From Cupriavidus agavae (GTDB lineage Bacteria; Pseudomonadota; Gammaproteobacteria; Burkholderiales; Burkholderiaceae): a stretch of 64,000 bases of DNA. The stretch is taken from contig NZ_SGXM01000001.1 in assembly GCF_004217045.1 (NCBI RefSeq), positions 1,612,001 through 1,676,000 of the forward strand. Direction: 5' to 3'. The notes below the pieces were generated by a model. It made no database searches. It was not told the origin of the DNA and saw only the letters and a program-made list of their open reading frames with translations. Shown piece after piece: positions 30,930 through 39,862 of this stretch; position 1 is the first letter of the stretch, and the number at the start of each line of letters is the position of its first letter. Made by a program: the position numbers and the translations under genes.

Positions 30930-32219
30930 TCAGGCTCCCGCCGATTCGGGCTTGGTGCCGGGAATGTCCTTTTCCGTCTCGGGCACCGGCCCCGTGGTCA
31001 ACTGCCCCTCCCACTTGGCCACCACGGCGGCGGCAATCGAGTTGCCCACGGCATTGGTGGCCGAGCGGCCCATGTCAAGGAACTGGTCCACGCCCATGAT
31101 CAGCAACAGCCCCGCCTCGGGAATGCCGAACTGGTTCAGCGTGGCCGCGATCACCACCAGCGAGGCGCGCGGCACCCCGGCCATGCCCTTGGACGTGAGC
31201 ATCAGCAACAGCAGCATCGTGATCTGCGTGGCCATCGGCAGGTGGATGTCGTACGCCTGGGCGATGAACAGCACCGCAAACGTGCAGTACATCATCGAAC
31301 CGTCCAGGTTGAACGAGTAGCCCAGCGGCAGCACGAAACTGGAGATTTTACGATTCACGCCGAAGCGGTCGAGCGAGTCGAGCAGCTTGGGATAGGCCGC
31401 TTCCGAGCTGGCCGTCGAGAACGACAGCAGGAACGGCTCGCGGATCAGCCGGATCAGCTCGAACACGCGCCGGCCGAGGAACACGAAGCCCGCCAGCGCC
31501 AGCAGCCCCCAGAGCACGAACAGCGCCAGATAGAAGCTGCCCATGAACTTGGCGAACGTGATCAGGATGCCCAATCCCTGCGTGGTCACCGTGGAGGCAA
31601 TCGCCGCGAACACGGCCAGCGGCGCCATCCACATCACCGCGCCGGTGATCTTCAGCATGATCTGCGCCAGATCCTCGATCACGGCGGCCATGCGCTGGCC
31701 GCGCTCGCCCAGCGTGGAAATGGCGGTGCCGAAGAAGATCGAGAACACCACGATCTGCAGGATCTCGTTGTTGGCCATCGCCTCGGCCACCGATTTCGGC
31801 ACCAGGTGCGAGATGAAATCCTTGAGCGTGAACGCGTTGGTCTTGAGGTTGGTGGCGGCGCCCACGTCCGGCAGCGGCAGGCCGATGTTGATGCCCGGCT
31901 GCAGCAGCGTGGCCATGATCAGCCCCAGCGTCAGCGAGACCAGCGAGGCCGTGATGAACCAGGCCAGCGCCTTCACGCCCACGCGCCCGACGGTGCTGGC
32001 GTCGCCCATGTGGGCAATGCCCATGACCAGCGTGGAGAACACCAGCGGCGCGATGATCATCTTGATCAGCCGCAGGAACACATCGGTGATGATCGAGATG
32101 TAGCCGGCGATGTCCTTGGCCACCTTCGGGTCGGGGAACGCGGTATTGCACGCGTAGCCCACGGCGGCGCCGAGCACCATCGCAATCAGGATCCAGGTCG
32201 TGATACTTGACTTGCTCAT
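30930..32219 (-). CDS. Dicarboxylate/amino-acid:cation symporter (DAACS, DctA/GltP type)
   Basis: A 429-residue membrane symporter. Diagnostic blocks are the serine-rich re-entrant loop (FSTASSEAAYPKLLDSL), the TM7 motif GYSFNLDGSMMY and the C-terminal GVDQFLDMGRSATNAVGN. It would import C4-dicarboxylates or acidic amino acids with protons or sodium. The serine-rich loop differs slightly from classical DctA (SSSES) and the overall match is not decisive between DctA and GltP. The start at 32219 follows directly on the conserved first helix. It is cotranscribed with the SBP gene. Confidence 0.9.
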   Translation of the reverse strand: MSKSSITTWILIAMVLGAAVGYACNTAFPDPKVAKDIAGYISIITDVFLRLIKMIIAPLVFSTLVMGIAHMGDASTVGRVGVKALAWFITASLVSLTLGLIMATLLQPGINIGLPLPDVGAATNLKTNAFTLKDFISHLVPKSVAEAMANNEILQIVVFSIFFGTAISTLGERGQRMAAVIEDLAQIMLKITGAVMWMAPLAVFAAIASTVTTQGLGILITFAKFMGSFYLALFVLWGLLALAGFVFLGRRVFELIRLIREPFLLSFSTASSEAAYPKLLDSLDRFGVNRKISSFVLPLGYSFNLDGSMMYCTFAVLFIAQAYDIHLPMATQITMLLLLMLTSKGMAGVPRASLVVIAATLNQFGIPEAGLLLIMGVDQFLDMGRSATNAVGNSIAAAVVAKWEGQLTTGPVPETEKDIPGTKPESAGA

Positions 32220-32387
32220 GGCGTCTCCAGGGATGGACCGATGGCTCCCGCGCCGGGGCACGTGGATAACCATAGGTCGCAGAAGCGCCAAAACGCAAAT
32301 CGCTACGCAAACCCGGATGCACTCCCGGCGCCCCGGGGTGCCGCCGGTAGCACCTCGCACGCGCCGGGTGGCGGATGGTGCCCAACG

Positions 32388-33584
32388 CTAACGCTTCTGC
32401 CAGACCCGCAGGCCGAACAGCGGCAGCACGCCATAGATGTGATCGAAGAGGTCCGACTGGATCTGCTCGAAACGCTCCCAGCGCGTGTCGTTGACGAACA
32501 GGAACACTTCGAGCGGCAGGCCCTGGCTGACCGACTGCACGTGGCGCACCACGAGCGGCAGGTCCTGCCGGATGGCGGGATGCTGGCGGAAGTAGCCCAG
32601 CATGTAGCGGCGCAGCAGGCCCAGGTTGGTCAGGCGTGGCTCGCCGGGCTCCGGCGTCAGCGGCACGCGCAGTTCCGCGTGGCTGGCCAGTTGCGCCAGC
32701 AGTGCATCGTCGCAGAAGCGCACGCTGTCGGCATCCACCGGGATGCTGTGCCGCACCCGGCGCGCACCGCCTTCGAGCATGCCGCGCCAGTTCCTGACGC
32801 CGTTGGTCAGCAGCACATAGCTCGGCAGCGTGATGATCGTGTTGTCGAAGTTCTGCACCTTGATCGTGTTCAGCGCGATGTCGGTGACGACGCCATCGGC
32901 CACGTAGCCGGGCACCTCGATCCAGTCGCCGATGCGCAGCATGTCGTAGGCGGCCAACTGGATGCTGGCGACAAAGCCCAGGAGCGAATCGCGGAACACG
33001 ATGATCAGCAGCGCCGTCATCGCGCTGACGCCGGTCAGGAAGTACGCCGGCGAGCGCCCCAGCAGCAGCGACACGATGCTGATGAACGCCACCAGGTACA
33101 GCACGATGGCGGCCACCTGCAGGAAGCTCTTGATGGGCCGCGTGGCGGCATGCGGAAAATGGCTGTAGCGGTCCTCGATGCTGGCCAGGAACGCAAACCC
33201 GGCGCGCAGCCCCGCCACCACCATGAAACAGGCCGCCAGCACGGCCACCGGCTTGCCGAGCATGGCGATCAGCGGAAACGTGAGGCCGGAGAGCAGCGGC
33301 GCCGACAGGAAGACGATCAGCGCCGGCACGATCGGCGCGAGCCGGTGGAACACGCGGCGCTGGGCCGCGGCCCGCAGCCACTTGCGGTGCTCGCCCCGCG
33401 CCAGCCTTCCCACGGCCCAGAGCAGGACCCAGCGCGTGACGTAGTAGCACAGCACGCTGGCCAGCACGATGGCGAGCAGCAGCCCGGCCACCAGCAGGAT
33501 GGCCACCGGCAGGCTGTCGGTCTGGGCGTACAGATGGCGCGATCCATCTGGCCCGGTCACGATGCGGAAGATGTCTCCGGACAT
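32388..33584 (-). CDS. MscS-family mechanosensitive channel (YbdG-like)
   Basis: A 398-residue channel with about five membrane helices (residues 25-185) and a cytoplasmic MscS core. FRDSLLGFVASIQLAAYDMLRIGDWIEV is the pore-lining/beta-domain junction and VQNFDNTIITLPSYVLLT the beta domain. Length and the RIGDWIEVPGY block are closest to the YbdG/MscM branch, which opens on hypo-osmotic shock. A GAGGTG ribosome site precedes the ATG. Monocistronic as far as can be seen. Confidence 0.88.
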   Translation of the reverse strand: MSGDIFRIVTGPDGSRHLYAQTDSLPVAILLVAGLLLAIVLASVLCYYVTRWVLLWAVGRLARGEHRKWLRAAAQRRVFHRLAPIVPALIVFLSAPLLSGLTFPLIAMLGKPVAVLAACFMVVAGLRAGFAFLASIEDRYSHFPHAATRPIKSFLQVAAIVLYLVAFISIVSLLLGRSPAYFLTGVSAMTALLIIVFRDSLLGFVASIQLAAYDMLRIGDWIEVPGYVADGVVTDIALNTIKVQNFDNTIITLPSYVLLTNGVRNWRGMLEGGARRVRHSIPVDADSVRFCDDALLAQLASHAELRVPLTPEPGEPRLTNLGLLRRYMLGYFRQHPAIRQDLPLVVRHVQSVSQGLPLEVFLFVNDTRWERFEQIQSDLFDHIYGVLPLFGLRVWQKR

Positions 33585-33757
33585 GGCACCTCGCGGCCGC
33601 CGGCAAATGGCGGCAATGTGGCGGTGGACCGGCCACCTTGACCGATCGCCCCGCCCGCTTCGGTGCGCTGGCATACACGGCGATACAAAAACCCGCCTTC
33701 CGCCACACATCGCCGATACGCGCGGCCAACACCATGGGTCCGGTTCAGACGCCCCGC

Positions 33758-34675
33758 TCAGTCCCCATGCGCGAAGATTCCCATCCGCCGTTCGATGAAG
33801 TCGAGCACTTCGAGCACCGCCGCGGGCAGTGGCCGGCCGGCCTTGACCAGCAGCCGCGCCTGGGTGCCGCGGAACAGCGGATGGTCGATCGGCACCGTGG
33901 CCAGGCTGCCGGCGGCCACCTCGCGGTAGGCCGCGAACTGGCCGATCAGCGTCACGGCATCGCCATTGGCCACGAACTGCTTGAGCGCCGCCAGCGAGTT
34001 GCTGACCAGCGTGGGCCGGATCGAGATGTTCTCGGCAAATTCCAGCATCCGCGCCGCGTGCCCGATGCCGTAGGACTCGGGCATCAGCGCCAGCGGGTAC
34101 TCCAGCACCTCGCGGATCGTGGCCGGGCCGCCGCGCAGCGCCAGCGGATGGCCGTTGCGGGCCAGCAGCACCACGGGCTGGGCCGAGCTGGCCCGATGCT
34201 CGATGCGCGGATGCAGCGGCGGGTTGTAGGCCAGCCCGATATGGGCGCGGCTCTCGGCCACCTCGTCGAGCACGTCGTCCACGGGCAGGATCTCCATGCG
34301 GATATCGACCTTCGGGTACTGGGTGCAGAACGGTGCGATGACCTCGTTGACCAGCGCGTCGACATAGCCCTCGCTCAGCACGATCCGCACCGTGCCCTGC
34401 TGCAAGCCCTTGAGCGCGTGCAACTGGTCTTCGAGCTTCTCCTGGTGCGAGCGGTAGCCGCGCCAGAACTCCAGCAGATGGGCGGCGGCCTCGGTGGGCC
34501 GCACCCCGCGCGGCAGGCGCTCGAACAGCGTCGTGCCCAGTTCCTCCTCCAGCAGCCGGATCTGCCGCGTGATCACCGAGGGCGACGTGTTCAGGCTTTC
34601 CGCAGCGCCCCGGATCGTGCCGTGCGCCAGGACTTCGCGGAAGTACCGCAGCCGTTGCTGATTGATTTCCCGCAT
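33758..34675 (-). CDS. LysR-family regulator divergent from MFS/creatininase operon
   Basis: A 305-residue LysR regulator. The winged helix-turn-helix is at residues 5-65 ([21 protein letters not shown], then [21 protein letters not shown]). The effector domain runs about 92-300. It is divergent from the MFS gene at 34840 across 164 bases, the classic arrangement for controlling an uptake/catabolic operon with the transported compound as coinducer. The start at 34675 gives the typical LysR beginning (INQQRLRYF); a start at 34705 adds ten residues. Confidence 0.9.
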   Translation of the reverse strand: MREINQQRLRYFREVLAHGTIRGAAESLNTSPSVITRQIRLLEEELGTTLFERLPRGVRPTEAAAHLLEFWRGYRSHQEKLEDQLHALKGLQQGTVRIVLSEGYVDALVNEVIAPFCTQYPKVDIRMEILPVDDVLDEVAESRAHIGLAYNPPLHPRIEHRASSAQPVVLLARNGHPLALRGGPATIREVLEYPLALMPESYGIGHAARMLEFAENISIRPTLVSNSLAALKQFVANGDAVTLIGQFAAYREVAAGSLATVPIDHPLFRGTQARLLVKAGRPLPAAVLEVLDFIERRMGIFAHGD

Positions 34676-34839
34676 GTTGCCGTCTCGATGTCGATCATGA
34701 ATCACTTCGAACCGGCGTGGCCGCGTGCCGTTGCCCTGGCAAGAACGAAGTGTGGACTTTGTTGCTGTTGGTGCAAGTCTAAGCCGCTGCCACTATCCAA
34801 GCCAATCCCACAACCATCACAACGCTTCGGAGACTGGCA

Positions 34840-36126
34840 ATGTTAGTGATGTCGAACCCCGGCGCCCTCGACGGCACCACCGCCCTCTACAACAAGATCA
34901 ACCTGCGGCTGCTGCCGTTCCTGCTGGTCTGCTACCTGTTCGCCTACCTGGACCGCGTCAACATCGGCTTCGCCAAGCTGCAGATGCAGTCCGACCTCGG
35001 CTTCTCGGACGCCGCCTACGGCGTGGGCGCCGGCATCTTCTTCATCGGCTACGTGCTGTTCGAGATCCCGAGCAACCTGATGCTGCCCCGTGTGGGCGCC
35101 CGCAAGACGTTCAGCCGCATCCTGGTGCTCTGGGGCATCACCTCGGCGTGCATGATGTTCGTGCGCGACGTGCCCACGTTCTACGCCATGCGCTTCCTGC
35201 TGGGCGTGTTCGAAGCCGGCTTTGCGCCCGGCATGATCTATTACCTGTCGTGCTGGTACGGCCCGCAGCGCATGGCCCGGGCGATTGCCATCGTGTTCCT
35301 GGCCGGCCCGATCGGCGGCATCATCGGCGGCCCCGCGTCGGCCTGGCTGATGACCTCGCTGGCCGGCCACGGCGGCCTGGCCGGCTGGCAGTGGATGTTC
35401 CTGGTCGAGGGGCTGCCCTGCCTGCTGCTCGGCGTGCTGGCGCTCAAGCTGGTGCCGGACCGCCCCGCCGATGCCACGTGGCTGACCGCCGACGAAAAGC
35501 GCCTGCTCGAACAGGAACTGGCGGTGCCGGCCGCGCACAAGCACTCGTTCGGCGCCGTGGCGCGCGACCCCAAGGTCTACGTGCTGGCCACGGCCTACTT
35601 CTGCGTGATCGCCGCCATCTACGCGCTGAGCTTCTGGCTGCCGACGCTGATCAAGGCGCAGGGCGTGGCCGATACCGTGAAGCTGGGCTGGTACACGGCC
35701 CTGCCCTACCTGGGCGGCGCCATCGGCATGGTCTACATGGGCCGCCGCTCGGACCGCAAGGGCGAGCGCCGCTACCACGCCGCCGTGCCGGCGCTGGCCG
35801 GTGCCGCGCTGCTGGCCGGCTCCACGCTGGCCGACGGCCACCTGTTCGTGACGCTGGCGCTGCTGACGCTGGGCACCACGGCGCTGTGGATGACCTACAC
35901 GGTGTTCTGGGCCATGCCGCCCGAGTACATCAAGGGCCCGGCAGCGGCCGGCGGCATCGCGCTGATCAACACCATCGGCCTGTCGGGCGGCTTCTGGGGA
36001 CCGGCCATCATCGGCTGGGCCAAGACCGCCACCGGCAGCCTGCACCCGGGCGTCCTGGTGATGGCCGCCATGCCGCTGGCCGCCGCGCTGATCATCCTCG
36101 CCAACAAGCTTCCCTCGCGCCGCTGA
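34840..36126 (+). CDS. MFS transporter, anion:cation symporter (ACS) family
   Basis: A 428-residue twelve-helix transporter. KINLRLLPFLLVCYLFAYLDRVNIGFAK and the helix-2/3 block RVGARKTFSRILVLWG are typical of the ACS family (tartrate, glucarate, 4-hydroxyphenylacetate and related carboxylates). A GGAG ribosome site precedes the ATG. It lies 33 bases upstream of a creatininase-family gene, so the imported compound may be an amide or lactam hydrolysed by that enzyme. The substrate cannot be read from sequence. Confidence 0.88.
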   Translation: MLVMSNPGALDGTTALYNKINLRLLPFLLVCYLFAYLDRVNIGFAKLQMQSDLGFSDAAYGVGAGIFFIGYVLFEIPSNLMLPRVGARKTFSRILVLWGITSACMMFVRDVPTFYAMRFLLGVFEAGFAPGMIYYLSCWYGPQRMARAIAIVFLAGPIGGIIGGPASAWLMTSLAGHGGLAGWQWMFLVEGLPCLLLGVLALKLVPDRPADATWLTADEKRLLEQELAVPAAHKHSFGAVARDPKVYVLATAYFCVIAAIYALSFWLPTLIKAQGVADTVKLGWYTALPYLGGAIGMVYMGRRSDRKGERRYHAAVPALAGAALLAGSTLADGHLFVTLALLTLGTTALWMTYTVFWAMPPEYIKGPAAAGGIALINTIGLSGGFWGPAIIGWAKTATGSLHPGVLVMAAMPLAAALIILANKLPSRR

Positions 36127-36159
36127 CGTGCGCTTTACACCCCATAACAGGAGAACCCC

Positions 36160-36909
36160 ATGCTGCTGCACCTTTCCACCTGGTCCGAAGTCGATCAATT
36201 CCTCAAGCGCAGCCAGACCATCGTGATCCCGATCGGCTCGAACGAGCAGCACGGCCCCACGGGCCTGCTCGGCACGGACTGGCTGTGCCCCGAGATCATC
36301 TGCCGGGCGGCCGAGACGCAGGGCGACATCCTCGTGGCCCCCACCTTCAACATCGGCATGGCGCAGCACCACCTGGGCTTTGCCGGCACGATCTCGCTGC
36401 GGCCCACCACGTTCATCGCGGCCATCATGGACTGGGTACATTCGCTGTCGCGCCACGGCTTCAGGAAGATCCTGTTCCTGAACGGCCATGGCGGCAATGT
36501 CGCCTCGATCGAGGCCGCGTTCTCGGAGATCTATGCCGAGTCGAGCTTCGCCGGGCGCCGTGCCGGCTTTGCGCTGAAGCTCTGCAACTGGTGGGATCTG
36601 GAGGGGGTGAACGAGCTGGCGCGGGACATGTTCCCGACCGGACACGGCGCGCACGCCACGCCGTCGGAGATCGCGGTCACGCAGTTCGCGTTCCCGGACA
36701 CGATCAAGCATGCCGACTATGCGCCGAAGATCGCCCCGTCGGGCCCGATCCGCGAGGCCCTGGAGTTCCGTGGCCGGTTCCCCGATGGCCGCATGGGCTC
36801 GGACCCGGGCCAGGCCACGCCCGAGAAGGGCCGCGCCCTGGTGGAACTGGCCGCGCGCAGCCTGCTGACCGAACTCGCGGCGTTCACCAACGAGTCCGTG
36901 CCGGCCTGA
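36160..36909 (+). CDS. Creatininase-family amidohydrolase
   Basis: A 249-residue metal-dependent amidohydrolase of the creatininase/FAPy-deformylase fold. The metal ligands are visible in order: E and H in GSNEQHGPTG, D in GTDWLCPE, H in NGHGGNVAS and E in HATPSEIAVT. AGGAG precedes the ATG. The family hydrolyses creatinine, formamidopyrimidines or mycofactocin-type peptides. With the ACS transporter upstream and the divergent LysR regulator, a catabolic role on a small cyclic amide or lactam is a reasonable inference. Confidence 0.9.
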   Translation: MLLHLSTWSEVDQFLKRSQTIVIPIGSNEQHGPTGLLGTDWLCPEIICRAAETQGDILVAPTFNIGMAQHHLGFAGTISLRPTTFIAAIMDWVHSLSRHGFRKILFLNGHGGNVASIEAAFSEIYAESSFAGRRAGFALKLCNWWDLEGVNELARDMFPTGHGAHATPSEIAVTQFAFPDTIKHADYAPKIAPSGPIREALEFRGRFPDGRMGSDPGQATPEKGRALVELAARSLLTELAAFTNESVPA

Positions 36910-36914
36910 TGCGG

Positions 36915-36932
36915 GAGGGGCGCAGGCCCCTC
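36915..36932. terminator. Hairpin between convergent creatininase and SDR genes
   Basis: Perfect 7-bp stem GAGGGGC / GCCCCTC with a GCAG tetraloop, in the 21 bases between two convergent genes. It overlaps the SDR stop codon. The plus-strand side is followed only by GGCTTTC, so it is a weak or bidirectional terminator at best. Confidence 0.5.
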
Positions 36933-37686
36933 AGGCTTTCTCGCGGTGGATCGACAGCGGGCCGAACGACTGCGTCACCGGCATGACTTCCACGAAGTTG
37001 ATGTTCACGCGGGCGGGCAGCGTCGCGGCCCAGAACACGGTCTCGGCGATGTCCTCGGGCGTCAGCGCATCGGCGCCTTCGTAGGTCTTCTCCACACGCG
37101 ACTGGTCGCCGTCGAAACGCACCGACGAGAACTCGGTGCCGCCAACCAGCCCCGGCGCCACGTCCGTCACGCGGACGCGCGTGCCGGTCAGGTCGGCGCG
37201 CAGGTTCAGCGAGAACTGGCGCACGAACGCCTTGGTCGCCCCGTAGGTATTGCCGCCGGGGTAGGCATAGGCGCCCGCCACCGAACCGATGTTGACCACG
37301 TGGCCGCGGTTGCGCGCCACCATGCCGGGCAGCACGGCGCGCGTCATGTAGAGCAGGCCCTTGATATTGGTGTCGACCATCGTGTCCCACTTGTCGAGGT
37401 CGGCGGTCTGCGCCGATTCCAGCCCCCACGCCAGCCCGGCGTTGTTCACGAGCAGGTCCACCTCGGCAAAGCCGGCCGGCAACCCGGCCACGGCGGCGGC
37501 CACGGCGTCACGGTCACGCACGTCGAGCACGAGCGGCAGCACCTTGTCGCGGCCCAGCGCGTCGGCCAGCGCTTCGAGCCGGTCTTCCCGGCGTCCGGCG
37601 GCAATGACGCGGTGGCCGGCTTCGGCAAAGCGGCGCGCAATGGCAGCGCCAAATCCTGCGGTGGCGCCAGTGACGAATACGATCAT
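36931..37686 (-). CDS. Short-chain dehydrogenase (YdfG-like)
   Basis: A 251-residue SDR oxidoreductase. The cofactor loop is TGATAGFG (residues 6-13) and the NADP preference is suggested by AAGRREDRLE after beta-2. NNAG and the catalytic set S, Y and K are visible in GSVAGAYAYPGGNTYGATKAF. The overall pattern, with the C-terminal FVEVMPVTQSFGPLSIHRE, is that of YdfG, the NADP-dependent 3-hydroxy acid (allo-threonine/malonic semialdehyde) dehydrogenase. It is monocistronic and convergent with the creatininase gene. Confidence 0.92.
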   Translation of the reverse strand: MIVFVTGATAGFGAAIARRFAEAGHRVIAAGRREDRLEALADALGRDKVLPLVLDVRDRDAVAAAVAGLPAGFAEVDLLVNNAGLAWGLESAQTADLDKWDTMVDTNIKGLLYMTRAVLPGMVARNRGHVVNIGSVAGAYAYPGGNTYGATKAFVRQFSLNLRADLTGTRVRVTDVAPGLVGGTEFSSVRFDGDQSRVEKTYEGADALTPEDIAETVFWAATLPARVNINFVEVMPVTQSFGPLSIHREKA

Positions 37687-37762
37687 GGTTGCTCTCCAGC
37701 ATCTAACGGGTTCGGGTGGCGATGGTACACCGGGTTGCGGGAGAGGGTATGCGGGTTGCTCA

Positions 37763-38398
37763 TCACTCCGCCCGCCACCCTCCGCTCGTCGCCACCATCG
37801 TCTGGGCCAGTTCCATCGTGCCGCTGCCCTTGACCACGCGGGCCAGCACCGGAAACGCCTGCTGGACCCGCGCATCGCCGGCCCATGGCGCGGCGTCGAG
37901 CGTATAGGTGTAGCGGACCGTCGTCACGGGCCGCCCGGCGTTGTCGCGCGCCGCCTGTGGCTTGTCCCAGCCGGTGACCCTGGCCAGCCGCACATGGCCG
38001 TAGCACAGGTCGGGCGTCTCTCCCGCGCCATGCGCCGCGGTCTTCGGGTGGGCGTTGACGAACGAGCGGCCCTTGTCGGTCAGGCCGTAGCGCAGCGCCT
38101 TGACCGTTTCGCTGGACCCGTCCTGATGCTTCAGCGTCATCTCGGCCGGCACGTGCGCCACCAGCCCGGCGTGTTCGAGCGCGGGCATCTGGATGCCGTC
38201 GCGCATCTGGGCGGCCACCGGCAGGTCGGGCACGTCGACCGGCCACTCGTGCCGGCCGATGCAGAGGTCACCATGCGCGGCGAGCTGCTGCTCCAGTCCG
38301 GCACGGAAATTGGCTTCGGTCGCCGCGTCGGGATGGCCGCAGCCAGCCAGCAGCGCGATGCCGCCGGCGACGGCGGCGCAAAGTTGGATCGTTTTCAT
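37763..38398 (-). CDS. Putative lipoprotein of unknown function
   Basis: A 211-residue predicted lipoprotein with a lipobox LLAGC (Cys20). The mature protein has two cysteines that could pair (GDLCIGRH and DLCYGHV). I recognise no named domain. The alternating polar/aromatic pattern (VTTVRYTYTLDAAPW, then GTMELAQTMVATSGGWRAE) suggests a compact beta-rich fold. It follows the diheme peroxidase gene by seven bases on the same strand, so the two are probably one operon and both face the periplasm or are lipid-anchored. Confidence 0.75.
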   Translation of the reverse strand: MKTIQLCAAVAGGIALLAGCGHPDAATEANFRAGLEQQLAAHGDLCIGRHEWPVDVPDLPVAAQMRDGIQMPALEHAGLVAHVPAEMTLKHQDGSSETVKALRYGLTDKGRSFVNAHPKTAAHGAGETPDLCYGHVRLARVTGWDKPQAARDNAGRPVTTVRYTYTLDAAPWAGDARVQQAFPVLARVVKGSGTMELAQTMVATSGGWRAE

Positions 38399-38405
38399 CT
38401 CGGTA

Positions 38406-39791
38406 TCACGGGTTGCGCACGGGCGTGCCCGAATGCCCTGCGGCGAACTCGGCGGCGGCACGGGCTACGGTGTTGGTCTGCCGGGCGGCCTGCGCGGGCG
38501 GCACGAAACCATCGGTCAGGGTCTTCAGGAACGTGACCAGATCCTGCATCTCGGCATCGGTCATCGGCGGCTTGCTGCCCGCGCGCCGCTGGTCCAGCGG
38601 CATCTGTCCGTCGAGATTGGCGCGGTACTGCGCCGGCAGGTCGTCGAACTTGTTCACGCGGCCCCTGGCATCGCGCGGGTACCAGTTGCCGGGCGCCGTG
38701 TCGCGCGTGTTGTAGAAGCGCACCACGTCTTCCAGCGAATGGAATACCCCGTTGTGCATGAACACGTGCCGCGTGGCCACGTTGCGCAGCACCGGCGTCT
38801 TGAACATGCCGCACGTTTCCTTGGCGCCCTTGTCCTTGCCTGGCCGATGATCGGTGCGCAGCGGCCCGCACAGGCCCAGGTCGAAATACTTCGGGTCGGC
38901 GTTGGCCGGTATCTCGCGGTTGCGGGGCACGCCGATGGCCGCGAAAGAGTAGTCGCTGGTCATGTCCTGGCTGCCGTCGTTGCCCCCGCCCAGCAGGTGG
39001 CAGGCCATGCAGTTGCCCTTGTTGGGATCGAGGAACACGCGCAGGCCGCGCAGTTCGGCATCGGTCAGCGCGCCGCCCACCTTGTTGGTGCGGTAGCGGT
39101 CGAACTTGCTGCTGTAGGGATGGAAGCTGCGGTCTTCCACCTGGAACGCCTGCAGCGCGGCGCCCACCAGCGAAAAGGCCCGCTCGGTGTCGTCGAACGC
39201 CTGGGCGCCGTAGGCTTGCCGGAATGCGCCGGCATGGGGGCCGCGCCGCACCGCCTCGACCACGGCCGCCTTGCTGGCCGCCGCCATCTCGTTGGGCGCC
39301 AGCAGCGGAATGGCCGCCTGCTCGGCGATGGTGTTGGCGCGTCCGTCCCAGGTCAGGCCGCCGCCGGGACCGGGCGCGCTGATCATGTCGGGGTTCTCGA
39401 ACGTGTCGGAGTAGGCGTTGGTGTACTCCTTGTACATCAGCGTGGGCACGGCGCGCGTGCCCGGTTGCCGCCCGTCGCTGCCGCCAAGCTGGACGGACAG
39501 ATCGTTGGCCGGCGCGAACGCATGGTTCGGATCGTGGCACGTGGCGCACGACATCTTGCCCGAGCCCGACAGCGACGGATCGAAGAACAGCCTGGCGCCG
39601 ACCTGCGCGGCAGGCGTCAGCGGGTTGGCCGGGGCCGGCGCGGCCGGATGTGCCACCTGCACGGCGGCTGCCTTGGGCAGCACGGCGGCGTGGGCCGGTG
39701 CGTGCGATGCCGCGTCGGAGGGCTTGCAGCCCGCCAGTGACGCCGCGCACGCTGCCGCCAGCAGGCTGGCGGCGAGAATGGGAAAGCGCAT
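38406..39791 (-). CDS. Diheme cytochrome c peroxidase/MauG-family lipoprotein
   Basis: A 461-residue protein with a lipobox SLAGC (Cys22), so it is membrane-anchored. Two c-haem sites, CATCH (C82-H86) and CMACH (C261-H265), fit the CcpA/MauG superfamily. ARLFFDPSLSGSGKMSCATC and HNGVFHSLEDVVRFYN are family blocks. It may reduce hydrogen peroxide or carry out MauG-like oxidation of a partner protein. The Ala/Pro-rich linker (about 25-60) is a tether. It lies upstream of the small lipoprotein and 71 bases downstream of the phosphatase-like lipoprotein. Confidence 0.9.
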   Translation of the reverse strand: MRFPILAASLLAAACAASLAGCKPSDAASHAPAHAAVLPKAAAVQVAHPAAPAPANPLTPAAQVGARLFFDPSLSGSGKMSCATCHDPNHAFAPANDLSVQLGGSDGRQPGTRAVPTLMYKEYTNAYSDTFENPDMISAPGPGGGLTWDGRANTIAEQAAIPLLAPNEMAAASKAAVVEAVRRGPHAGAFRQAYGAQAFDDTERAFSLVGAALQAFQVEDRSFHPYSSKFDRYRTNKVGGALTDAELRGLRVFLDPNKGNCMACHLLGGGNDGSQDMTSDYSFAAIGVPRNREIPANADPKYFDLGLCGPLRTDHRPGKDKGAKETCGMFKTPVLRNVATRHVFMHNGVFHSLEDVVRFYNTRDTAPGNWYPRDARGRVNKFDDLPAQYRANLDGQMPLDQRRAGSKPPMTDAEMQDLVTFLKTLTDGFVPPAQAARQTNTVARAAAEFAAGHSGTPVRNP

Positions 39792-39862
39792 GATGCTCGG
39801 AGAACGGTAGCGACGGAATGGCGGCGGCAAGCGCCGGAGCGCCCGCCGCCGCCGCGCGTGCA

